A DNA stretch of 64,000 bases from the NCBI GenBank assembly GCA_947493335.1, contig CANLQO010000001.1, forward strand, positions 930,001 through 994,000, given 5' to 3'. A program made the translations under genes and the position numbers. How positions within the stretch are numbered: position 1 is the first letter of the stretch; the number at the start of each line of letters is the position of its first letter. Under the pieces are notes generated by a model that saw nothing but the letters and a program-made list of their open reading frames with translations, made no database searches and was not told the origin of the DNA. Below, piece after piece: positions 27,001 through 34,414 of this stretch. This DNA comes from an uncultured Paracoccaceae bacterium. Lineage in GTDB: Bacteria > Pseudomonadota > Alphaproteobacteria > Rhodobacterales > Rhodobacteraceae.

Positions 27001-27037
27001 TTGCGCGCAAAAACGCGCGCGTTAAGAGTTTCTTAAC
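27001..27037 (-). promoter_or_regulatory. CtrA-type full site upstream of the VPLPA-CTERM gene
   Basis: TTAAGAGTTTCTTAAC at 27022-27037 fits the CtrA consensus TTAA-N7-TTAAC exactly and is also a dyad (CGTTAAG/CTTAACG). It ends 34 bases before the VPLPA-CTERM start. Between them lie GC-rich arms (GCGCGC-GTTTTT-GCGCGC) that could form a leader hairpin, then a GAGG ribosome site. In Rhodobacteraceae CtrA controls flagella, gene transfer and surface functions. Confidence 0.6.
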
Positions 27038-27073
27038 GATGAATTGTGACCCAAACGCGGCGGAATTGGTGCC

Positions 27074-27634
27074 TTATTCGGGCGTGGAGCATGCACCAAC
27101 AAGCTGTTCGTACTGCACCGTCAACCAACCCAGCGCGGCTTCGGGGTCCCGATTTTCGATCTGGCCGGTCATCCGCGCAAAGACTTTTGCAGACCGGCTG
27201 TCTTCGACCATCGGGATGTCCTGAGCAGACAGCACCGTTTGATAGACAAAGAACGCCACGGCCACCAAAAGAATGCCGCGCAGGACCCCAAAGAGGAACC
27301 CAGCCCCCTGATCAAGACCGTTGAGCGCAGACCGCTGCACCAATGACGAAAAGAGGGGCGTGAAGATTGAGACCACCACGAGCGCCACGGCGAAAACGGC
27401 GGCAAAGGCTGCAATGATGCTGAGTTCGCAGGAATCTCCGATAAATTCACCCAGTACCGGGATCTGACGCACCAGTGGCTCGGCCTGATCGGCGAAGATA
27501 AACGCAAGGATCGTGGCTCCGATCCAACCGGCAATCGCCATGGCTTCGCGCACGAACCCCCGGCTATAGGCCAAAAGTGCCGAGACCACGATAATTGCGG
27601 CGACGACGCCATCAATAATGGTGAAACCTTCCAA
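27074..27634 (-). CDS. cvpA: CvpA family membrane protein
   Basis: The 186-residue protein has four hydrophobic helices beginning FTIIDGVVAAIIVVSALLAYSRGFVREAM, the typical CvpA opening, with GLDQGAGFLFGVLRGILLV in the third. The start codon is TTG, supported by AGGAG seven bases upstream. CvpA was linked to colicin V export and envelope stress; in Alphaproteobacteria it commonly neighbours purF and radA. It follows radA by 12 bases. Confidence 0.93.
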   Translation of the reverse strand: MEGFTIIDGVVAAIIVVSALLAYSRGFVREAMAIAGWIGATILAFIFADQAEPLVRQIPVLGEFIGDSCELSIIAAFAAVFAVALVVVSIFTPLFSSLVQRSALNGLDQGAGFLFGVLRGILLVAVAFFVYQTVLSAQDIPMVEDSRSAKVFARMTGQIENRDPEAALGWLTVQYEQLVGACSTPE

Positions 27635-27646
27635 CGGTCCGCTCCT

Positions 27647-29020
27647 TCATTCGGGTCCGCGTTCGCCGAACACCGTTGTCACAAATTCGGTCAGGGTCGG
27701 CATTGAGCGCAAATCCAGACCGGAAGCCGCGGGCGATTTGGCCTGCTGCGGCATGATTGCGGAGGTAAAACCAAGTTTTGAGGCTTCTTTCAATCTATTT
27801 TCGGTCTGCACACAGGGACGAAGCGCACCAGAGAGCGAAATTTCACCAAAAAGAACGGCGTCTTTTGGCAAGGCCGCGTCCTCGCGGGCTGACACAAGGG
27901 CGGCGGCCACGGCAAGATCCGCGGCAGGTTCAGTAATGCGCAAACCCCCTGCTACATTGAGGTAGACGTCCAATCCGGTGAAGGGCACGCCTGCGCGGGC
28001 TTCCAATACGGCGAGGATCATCGCAAGCCGCGACCCGTCCCATCCAACCACGGATCGGCGGGGCTGGCTGTGTGGCGAAGGAGACACAAGGGCCTGGATC
28101 TCGCAAAGTACGGGGCGGGTGCCTTCGATGCCTGCAAAGACTACTGAACCGGGTGCAGGTTCGCCCCGCTCTGACAAAAAGAGGGCAGAGGGGTTTTTCA
28201 CCTCGGCAAGTCCCTTGCCCGTCATCTCAAACACGCCGATTTCGTCTGCGGGCCCAAAGCGGTTCTTGACCGATCGCAGGATGCGGAACTGGTGGCCACG
28301 CTCGCCTTCGAAGTAGAGCACCGTGTCGACCATATGTTCAACGACGCGGGGTCCAGCAATGGCGCCTTCTTTTGTCACGTGACCCACCATGACAACGGCC
28401 ATGCCGTTGCGTTTCGCAAATGTGGTCAGTTCATGTGCAGAAGATCGCACCTGAGAAACCGATCCCGGCGCGCTTTCGACGTTGTCGGCCCACATCGTCT
28501 GAATTGAATCGATGATCGCGAGGTCGGGCTTTTCGGCGTCCAGCGTTGTGAGGATGTCGCGAAGGTTCGTTTCTGATGCCAGTTGCACAGGGCTTTCTGT
28601 CAGTCCTAGTCTGCGCGCGCGCATTTGCACCTGCGCGTTCGATTCCTCGCCCGAGATATAGATGACCTTCAGGCCGTTCCGGGCGAACCGCGCTGCGGCC
28701 TGCAAAAGCAAAGTTGATTTGCCAATCCCGGGATCACCGCCCACCAAAAGGGCAGAGGCCTTGGTCAGGCCGCCGCCCAAGACGCGGTCCAGCTCTGCCA
28801 CGCCAGAGATCGTGCGCGGCGGTTCAGCCTCTGCCGTGGCAAGATCGGTGAGCGGAATTTTCGTGCCACGCATGCCGCCCAGCGACTTCTTCTTCGGGCC
28901 AGAAGCAAGCGCCTTGTCTTCGTGGATGGTATTCCACTCACCGCATCCTTCACATCGCCCCGACCATTTGGTGGTGACGGCGCCGCAAGCAGAGCAGGAG
29001 AAGGTCAGATCTTTGGCCAT
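27647..29020 (-). CDS. radA: DNA repair protein RadA
   Basis: Starting at MAKDLTFSCSACGAVTTKWS with AGGTG upstream gives 457 residues. Features in order: zinc finger Cys9-Cys12-Cys23-Cys26; RecA-like ATPase with Walker A GGDPGIGKST; the RadA-specific KNRFG motif; and a Lon-protease-like C-terminal domain. RadA is a branch-migration helicase in recombination. The open frame extends 35 codons upstream (MPAGGQAFLEKL), but that lies in the hairpin repeat and is not coding. Confidence 0.97.
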   Translation of the reverse strand: MAKDLTFSCSACGAVTTKWSGRCEGCGEWNTIHEDKALASGPKKKSLGGMRGTKIPLTDLATAEAEPPRTISGVAELDRVLGGGLTKASALLVGGDPGIGKSTLLLQAAARFARNGLKVIYISGEESNAQVQMRARRLGLTESPVQLASETNLRDILTTLDAEKPDLAIIDSIQTMWADNVESAPGSVSQVRSSAHELTTFAKRNGMAVVMVGHVTKEGAIAGPRVVEHMVDTVLYFEGERGHQFRILRSVKNRFGPADEIGVFEMTGKGLAEVKNPSALFLSERGEPAPGSVVFAGIEGTRPVLCEIQALVSPSPHSQPRRSVVGWDGSRLAMILAVLEARAGVPFTGLDVYLNVAGGLRITEPAADLAVAAALVSAREDAALPKDAVLFGEISLSGALRPCVQTENRLKEASKLGFTSAIMPQQAKSPAASGLDLRSMPTLTEFVTTVFGERGPE

Positions 29021-29059
29021 GTTCACCTTTTGGACCCTTCGGCCGACGGTGACAAGAGG

Positions 29060-29147
29060 GACGATTTTTCGAGAAAAATCGTCGCAAGCAAGCTTTTCGA
29101 GAAAAGCTTGGCCTCCGGCGGGCATACTTTCATTCGGAAGAACGTGG
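29060..29147 (-). repeat. Tandem perfect hairpins plus 3'-end motif between pqiA-like gene and radA
   Basis: Two perfect hairpins lie side by side: GACGATTTTT/AAAAATCGTC (29060-29083) and CAAGCTTTT/AAAAGCTTG (29089-29110). Both have a four-base loop that reads CTCG on the minus strand. Next is GCCTCCGGCGGGCATACTTT and TTCGGAAG (29111-29140), the same motif found after edd and after the ClpP-like gene, overlapping the end of the pqiA-like gene. Probably a transcript-end or processing structure. Confidence 0.65.
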
Positions 29148-29573
29148 TTTGGTCAGCGCAGAGATCACGATAGAGGCAATAATGCAGGCGGTAAAAAGGT
29201 AAAGGCCCCAAGCGGTCTCGACCTTACCGATGCCGACACCCTTGGCGACAACGATATAAAGCGCGATCAGAAAGATATCTGCCATTGCCAGTTTTCCCAT
29301 CCACGCGAGCACGGGCAACAGTTTCGGGCTGAGCAAATCGAAGTGGGTCAGCGCGAGGCCAATCGTCTTGAGATAAGGCGCGAATAGCGCAAAGGCGGTT
29401 ACAAGCAGCGCAAGAAAGATGTCACTGCCCCAGAGCGATTGCAGACCCGAGATGACAGAGATTTCCGACAGACCAAAGAGCGGTAAGAGGCCAGCGCGCA
29501 TCAAAGGCGCGAACCACGCCACCGGGAACAAAAGGAGCAGTGCGAGGTTTGCGAATTTGAGGGTGTTTTGCAT
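29130..29573 (-). CDS. Paraquat-inducible protein A-like membrane protein
   Basis: The 147-residue protein has four helices and PqiA features: an N-terminal helix with AWFAPLMRAGLLPLFG, the SVISGLQSLWGSDIFLALLV segment, and a KLLPVLAWMGKLAMADIFLIAL helix. It is a single PqiA module; E. coli PqiA has two. PqiA proteins belong to lipid-trafficking (MCE) systems, but no MCE partner gene is here. It is between alr-side genes and radA, a position I recall from other Rhodobacteraceae. Confidence 0.85.
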   Translation of the reverse strand: MQNTLKFANLALLLLFPVAWFAPLMRAGLLPLFGLSEISVISGLQSLWGSDIFLALLVTAFALFAPYLKTIGLALTHFDLLSPKLLPVLAWMGKLAMADIFLIALYIVVAKGVGIGKVETAWGLYLFTACIIASIVISALTKPRSSE

Positions 29574-29654
29574 GCTTGGCCTTGGCTGATTTCGGCATGC
29601 TTACTGGGTCACTGACCGGCAGGAAAGACCACACGTAAGTTTCAAGGTGACGAC

Positions 29655-30425
29655 TTATTCCGCGGCAGGCTTCGCGGGGAGGTTGACGACATTGCCGATT
29701 TCATCGGAATCTTCGTGTTCCATCGCGTAACCCAAAAGTGGCAGGGCGGCCTGTAGTTTCTCGTCGAGTTGCGCAAGTTGGCTTGCGACGATGGATTCTT
29801 CGACGTCAACCTGTTGCGCCCATTTTCGGATCTGTGTGCAAACGTGCAGTGCCTCGACGATGCGTTCCTGTTGCGCTTCGGCCTCTTCCTGGCGCTGTTG
29901 CAGGAATGTCTTGGCACGTGCGACCTTTTCGTCAGAGTAGACATCGGAAAGATGGCGGGCTTGCTGCGACATCTGCGCTGCCACCTCCAACACGTCTGGT
30001 TCAAGTTGCTCCAGATCGGGATGATCCCGAAGATACGCGAGGCGTTCGCGCACGGAATCGAATTCGGAGCTGAGGCTGAAAAGGCCGGCGCGGTCAGCGG
30101 TATGGGCGGTGTGGTAGGCGCGGGCGACATCCTCCATCGTCATTTCGAACCGGCGATGGCTATGTTCCAGCGCGGCGATCCGGGCGCTGGTTGGCAAAAA
30201 GAACGCCATAGCAACCAAAAGCGCGGTGAAGGTGATCTGCAGGACCTGACCGGCATTGGCGTATGTGACATCACCAAGCGTGGCCGACATCGTCAGCCAA
30301 GGTGCGACGCCAAAGGCGCAAAGGGCGGTGTAGATCAAGGCGGCAACGCCAGCGACCGAGACAGCCATCAGGGATATCAGATGCAAAAGTCGGGATAGCC
30401 CGAGAAAAAGATACTTAATACGCAC
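29655..30425 (-). CDS. Two-helix membrane protein with long cytosolic coiled coil, unknown function
   Basis: A 256-residue protein with two transmembrane helices (about 14-40 and 61-80) followed by a helical domain. The domain begins RIAALEHSHRRFEMTMEDVARAYHTAH and has glutamate/glutamine-rich coiled-coil parts (QQRQEEAEAQQERIVEALH). The start is GTG with GGGGGAA upstream. I know no defined function. Its cytosolic helices might scaffold a partner. It is transcribed with the alr-to-radA block but is separated by clear gaps on both sides. Confidence 0.75.
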   Translation of the reverse strand: MRIKYLFLGLSRLLHLISLMAVSVAGVAALIYTALCAFGVAPWLTMSATLGDVTYANAGQVLQITFTALLVAMAFFLPTSARIAALEHSHRRFEMTMEDVARAYHTAHTADRAGLFSLSSEFDSVRERLAYLRDHPDLEQLEPDVLEVAAQMSQQARHLSDVYSDEKVARAKTFLQQRQEEAEAQQERIVEALHVCTQIRKWAQQVDVEESIVASQLAQLDEKLQAALPLLGYAMEHEDSDEIGNVVNLPAKPAAE

Positions 30426-30762
30426 GGCCGCATTCCCCCAAATGCAGAAAATTCACTCTGAGGTTGAGGATAAGCTATTAACCATTTGCGTCTACGGGGA
30501 AAAATGCGGCGTTGATGGCAACCTGCCCGCTGTTGAAAGAATAGAGACCAGTGGAGCGCGTTGTTTCTGGTCTGGCAACAGTCAGCCGATCTTGCCGATG
30601 AAGCGCGCGCAATAGGGAGTATTGGTGCGGCCGCAGGGCACAGCATGTTGATGTGCTGGGAGGGCAGGCACAAAGCCGTGATCAAGAACAACCCAAAGCG
30701 GATAAAGCGTCTGTCATGTCGTGCTTTGGTCAGCTGTTTTGCAAATCGTGCCGAATCGTCGC
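30426..30762. other. Intergenic stretch, no gene seen
   Basis: 337 bases between the coiled-coil membrane gene and the alr stop. A plus-strand frame starting 30561 runs into alr but looks like a shadow. A single TTAACCAT (30478-30485), resembling a CtrA half-site, lies 53 bases upstream of the minus-strand gene. One such octamer is expected by chance in a window this size. Confidence 0.5.
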
Positions 30763-31800
30763 CTAGCGCGTGGTGTAGCGGCGTGAGTAGCGACGACCCA
30801 GCGATGTCAGGATTTCGTAGCCAATGGTCCCAGCCGCGCGAGACAGATCGTCGATGGATTGGTGCGGGCCGATGATTGTAAGGAAGGCCGGATCATCGTC
30901 GCAATCGGTGACATCAACAGTGATCAGGTCCATGGAGACGCGGCCAACGAGCGGGCAGGGCTGGCCGTCATGCCAAAGCGTCGCTTTGCCTGACATCTGG
31001 CGGATCAGACCATCGGCGTAGCCCGCAGCCACGGTTGCGATGCGCGCAGGGCGCTCTGTCTGCCAGGAGTTGCCGTAGCCCACGACTTCACCTTCTGCCA
31101 AGTTGCGGATCTGGATCACGGGGAGGTCGATGCGGGCGACAGGCTGGGCATTCGCAAAGGGGGCGCCACCGTAAAGTCCGATACCGGGTCGCGTCAGATC
31201 AAAATGATATTTGGTACCGAGTAATACGCCGCCGGTAGCCGCCAGGCTGCGTGGGGTCGAAATCCCGTCGGTCATCTGATGGAAGACGTCAAGCTGGTAG
31301 GGGTTCATCGGGTGATCGGGTTCGTCGGCACAGGCCAGATGCGACATGACCAACGTGGGTTTTGCACGCATGATCGGTTCAGCCGTTTCGGCCCAATCAT
31401 CCCATTCCATGCCAAGACGGTTCATGCCGGTATCGAGCTGCACCCCAAAAGGGTGATCGGGCAACGTGTCAAAGTGGCGTTTGACCTGTTGGGCGGAATT
31501 CAACATTGGTGTCAGGGCGAGATCACGCAGCGCTTCGGTGTCGCCGTCCATGTGACCCGAGAAAACTGAAATTTCAGGGCCGGGGCCAAGGGCGGTGCGG
31601 ACAGCTGAGCCTTCTTCTGCGACGGCCACGAAGAATTTGCGGGCGCCTGCATTGGCCAGTGCCTTTGCGACACGACCTGCACCCAAACCATAGCCATCAG
31701 CCTTGACAACGGCGGCCGTCTCGACGCTGGTCTTGGCGTCAAGCGCTTGCCAGTTGGCGGCGATAGCGGAAAGGTCGATCGTCAGGTGTCCGGTGCTCAT
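30763..31800 (-). CDS. alr: Alanine racemase
   Basis: Starting at [20 protein letters not shown] gives 345 residues. The PLP lysine is Lys33 in [10 protein letters not shown]; the second catalytic tyrosine lies in the [11 protein letters not shown] segment; [13 protein letters not shown] is the C-terminal domain mark. It makes D-alanine for peptidoglycan. In many Proteobacteria alr directly follows dnaB; here about 5.2 kb of accessory genes separate them. Confidence 0.97.
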   Translation of the reverse strand: MSTGHLTIDLSAIAANWQALDAKTSVETAAVVKADGYGLGAGRVAKALANAGARKFFVAVAEEGSAVRTALGPGPEISVFSGHMDGDTEALRDLALTPMLNSAQQVKRHFDTLPDHPFGVQLDTGMNRLGMEWDDWAETAEPIMRAKPTLVMSHLACADEPDHPMNPYQLDVFHQMTDGISTPRSLAATGGVLLGTKYHFDLTRPGIGLYGGAPFANAQPVARIDLPVIQIRNLAEGEVVGYGNSWQTERPARIATVAAGYADGLIRQMSGKATLWHDGQPCPLVGRVSMDLITVDVTDCDDDPAFLTIIGPHQSIDDLSRAAGTIGYEILTSLGRRYSRRYTTR

Positions 31801-31835
31801 GCCGCCTTGTGGCATCAGATAGGAGTTTGTGCAAT

Positions 31836-31955
31836 CCGGGACGGTTGGTCGCCGCTGTTGTCCGCCAGGGCGGACAAGGCGCCCCGCCCACCGTCCCGGT
31901 CAGACCGGGGGCCAGCCCCCGGACCCCCGGCATATTTTCGTTCGAAAGAAAGATC
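31836..31955. repeat. Palindromic intergenic element copy B, second palindrome and 3'-end motif
   Basis: 31836-31899 is an imperfect palindrome with outer arms CCGGGACGGT and ACCGTCCCGG and an inner hairpin TTGTCCGCC-AG-GGCGGACAA, related to 22137-22190. At 31905-31922 CCGGGGGC-CA-GCCCCCGG is a second perfect palindrome. At 31924-31952 CCGGCATATTTTCG and TTCGAAAGAAAG form the third copy of the motif seen after edd and the pqiA-like gene. All three occupy the gap between the ClpP-like gene and alr. Confidence 0.6.
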
Positions 31956-32721
31956 ACTCAGTGGTGATGAGGGCGTAGTCGCGTTGCTCGGACGGTGTGA
32001 GAATGTAGATCTCGTCCGGCGGCGTCACGAGCGCATGCTGCATGATCAGGGGGTCAACACCCATTTCCGCGAGATAGCGCATGACGTCGCCCTGTCCGCG
32101 CTGGATGTCGGAGACGGCAAGAAATGCGGGCAGCGCCGTGTTTTCCCCAAAGTAGTGCTGGTGGACGCCAATCAGGGAGCCTGCATCGGTTGTGCGCGTT
32201 AGACCCCCGGCCAGAAGATAGGGACAGGCCGAAAGGCAGATGTCGGTGGCCGTCATTTCGGTGTTGATGCCAGCGGCCCGGATGGCACGGCCAATTGCGA
32301 GGGCGTCGCTAACCGATCCGCCGGGGCTGTTTAGGAAGGCGGTTTCGGGTGACGGGTTTTGGGCCGCGAGAAAGTCGGCAAAGCGCTGCGCGTCACCGGT
32401 TGCGATGTTGCCAGTCAAGGTGATGACCGGTTCGCCGTTCCATTCCGCAGCCGCAAAATCGAGACGACTTGGCATATCCGTCGTTGACGGAATGGGCCGG
32501 GTCCCCGGTGTCGCGGTGCGAGGTCCAAGATCTGCGGGGGCGTAGCGGCGGGTTTGGTCCCCGGGGCCAATAGGTTGGGTGAGGTTCGGTGCGTCAGATG
32601 GAGAGAGCAGGCTTGGCAGGACACGCGTGAGGTCGGCCCCAATGAGCACGGCGGCAAAGGCGATTTGCGCTGCAAAGATCCAGCGCAGGGTGCGTCCGGT
32701 ATTGGGGGTGAGCACGGTCAT
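31954..32721 (-). CDS. Membrane-anchored ClpP/crotonase-fold protein (COG3904-like)
   Basis: A 255-residue protein with one N-terminal transmembrane helix (about 12-30), a Pro-rich linker, and a periplasmic domain of ClpP/SppA fold from about residue 95. LNSPGGSVSDALAIGRAIR matches the oxyanion-loop region, CLSAC (Ser164) is the likely nucleophile turn and GVHQHY (His187) the likely histidine. Proteolysis is inferred from these motifs. Its ATG overlaps the stop of the upstream coiled-coil membrane gene (ATGA), so the two are translationally coupled. Confidence 0.82.
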   Translation of the reverse strand: MTVLTPNTGRTLRWIFAAQIAFAAVLIGADLTRVLPSLLSPSDAPNLTQPIGPGDQTRRYAPADLGPRTATPGTRPIPSTTDMPSRLDFAAAEWNGEPVITLTGNIATGDAQRFADFLAAQNPSPETAFLNSPGGSVSDALAIGRAIRAAGINTEMTATDICLSACPYLLAGGLTRTTDAGSLIGVHQHYFGENTALPAFLAVSDIQRGQGDVMRYLAEMGVDPLIMQHALVTPPDEIYILTPSEQRDYALITTE

Positions 32722-34013
32722 TCGACAACGTGAGGTTTGGCAGGTGGCGCATCAGGTTTACTGCGCGGAATCGGCGGGGCAACAGGCGCTGACATTGTGC
32801 GATCAATGTCCTTCAGCGCGATCATCGCGGCACGAAGTTCCGACAATGTCAGGCTGTCTTCGGTTGCCGTGCCATCGCGGGCGACACGGATCGCGCTTTG
32901 GGTGATGGTGACGATCAGGACCAGCACGGCGGGCAGAAGGTCAATCGCGATGGCCCCGGCCCAAGAGGGAACAAAGTTACGCGCATAAAGGATGACCGCA
33001 TCCGCGGCCGAGATGGGCGTGTATGTGGTATCTGCCGGAGGTGTCATATCGATGACGGATTGCGCGGCACCTTCGAGCACGGCGGCACGCTGAGACAGCA
33101 CCGTAAGGACGCTGTCGATGGTGGCCTGCTGACCTTGGCGGGTCGAGGCGTCCGAGCCGTCAAGTTGCGGCAGTACGACGCTGTCAGACAGGTCACGCGC
33201 TGCCCGCTGCACCAGTGGAGCCACCGAAAGTTGCCGAAGTTGCGTGATCACGTTGGCAAGACGCACGGCTTCTTCGGAAAAGAGGACGGACCGTTGTTCG
33301 ACCGGGCCCTGTTCGACCGTCAGTGCCCGCATGCGGGACAGAATCGCATTGCCTTCGGCAAAGGCGGCCTCCACGAGGGATTGTTGCGCGTTGATTTGCG
33401 CTTCGAGGCTTGAAAGTTCGTCCGATTTTTGACGCAGAAGTCGGAAGACGGCGCCTTGGCCAGCAAATCCTGAGAGTTGGCCGGTCGCCTCCTGTTCTGA
33501 AAGGTCATCAAAGGATTGCCGCACGCGGGCAATGTCGCGGGACAGCGATTGCGCGGACTGCGTGATCTCATCCGCCCGCTCTAACGCGGTTTGGTAATCC
33601 TGAACGGTTTCAGCCAGATGTTGTTCGACCGCGGCTGCACCTGCAAGAGCGGCGGCGTTGAGCCAAGACGACATTGCGATGATGGCACCAAAACCGAGGC
33701 ACATCGCAAGAAAAAGCCCCATGCGTGCGGCAGCGGTGCGCACGGCGGGCATCAACCGCATCATGTAGGACCAAAAGACAAAGATACCCACAGAAACCGC
33801 AACGGAATACGCCAAGGCCGCAAAGACCGAAAGCGCGCCATTGTCATCAAGCAGCGATGAAACCCCAAGGTACGTGTAGATACCGGAAGCGACAGCGAGC
33901 ACACCAAGGGCGGTTCCGGTGATCGTATCAAGCCAGCCCAGCTGCCCCTCAAGGTCGCGGGCATTTTGCACACCGCGCGCTTCATTGCGGCTAAGTGAAA
34001 CGTCATCGGTCAT
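32718..34013 (-). CDS. Four-helix membrane protein with periplasmic coiled coil
   Basis: Starting at MTDDVSLSRNEARG with GGGGGG upstream gives 431 residues. Three transmembrane helices lie in the first 140 residues (ITGTALGVLAVASGIYTYLG, then FAALAYSVAVSVGIFVFW, then GLFLAMCLGFGAIIAMS). A long heptad-rich helical region follows (about 145-345), then a fourth helix (AIAIDLLPAVLVLIVTITQ) and a Pro-rich cytosolic tail. I recognise no named family. The coupling to the ClpP-like protein suggests a membrane complex, perhaps substrate adaptor plus protease. Confidence 0.78.
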   Translation of the reverse strand: MTDDVSLSRNEARGVQNARDLEGQLGWLDTITGTALGVLAVASGIYTYLGVSSLLDDNGALSVFAALAYSVAVSVGIFVFWSYMMRLMPAVRTAAARMGLFLAMCLGFGAIIAMSSWLNAAALAGAAAVEQHLAETVQDYQTALERADEITQSAQSLSRDIARVRQSFDDLSEQEATGQLSGFAGQGAVFRLLRQKSDELSSLEAQINAQQSLVEAAFAEGNAILSRMRALTVEQGPVEQRSVLFSEEAVRLANVITQLRQLSVAPLVQRAARDLSDSVVLPQLDGSDASTRQGQQATIDSVLTVLSQRAAVLEGAAQSVIDMTPPADTTYTPISAADAVILYARNFVPSWAGAIAIDLLPAVLVLIVTITQSAIRVARDGTATEDSLTLSELRAAMIALKDIDRTMSAPVAPPIPRSKPDAPPAKPHVVE

Positions 34014-34414
34014 CCGGGCCCCCCAAGTTTCAATTGAAGATAAGCGATGTGGAAGGCGATGCAACGCGTGAGGGCAGTTACATGCGCGGCGATACCGAGA
34101 TGAAGTCAGGTTTGGATAGTTGCGTCATGCGAGATGTTTGGGCCACCTCAACGACTTATGCCGGGTTGAGTGGCGCAGGCGACCCTTATTCTGCCTCGGA
34201 CCGGGTGACGAACCAACGCAAGCGCAAACTGGTCTGTCATTTTTCGCGGTCCGAACGTTGCGGACAAAACGGCCCCGAAATTTTGTCGAATGGCTGTATC
34301 TGATATGTCTTCATCGCTGCGAGGGTCAGAAATTGACCAGAGTCGCTGGTTTTGCCACACTCTCGCCGATTTAATGTGTATTGTTTCCAAAAAAGACAAA
34401 GTGTTGAGGGCAAT
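34014..34414. other. Divergent intergenic stretch, no gene seen
   Basis: About 400 bases between the divergent coiled-coil membrane gene and the sterol desaturase gene. It must carry both promoters. It is less GC-rich near 34370-34414, just before the desaturase start, whose GAGGG ribosome site is clear. No palindrome, repeat or small gene stood out. Confidence 0.5.

Noticed and set aside
29021-29125. N-terminal extension of RadA (MPAGGQAFLEKL...)
   Set aside because: Runs through the two hairpins and repeat motif; the zinc finger starts right after the ATG at 29020, which has AGGTG upstream.
30478-30485. TTAACCAT as a CtrA half-site
   Set aside because: A single octamer is expected by chance at about this frequency in 64 kb; no partner half seven bases away.
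30561-30875. Plus-strand frame running into alr
   Set aside because: Antisense to the conserved C-terminus of alr; no start signals.
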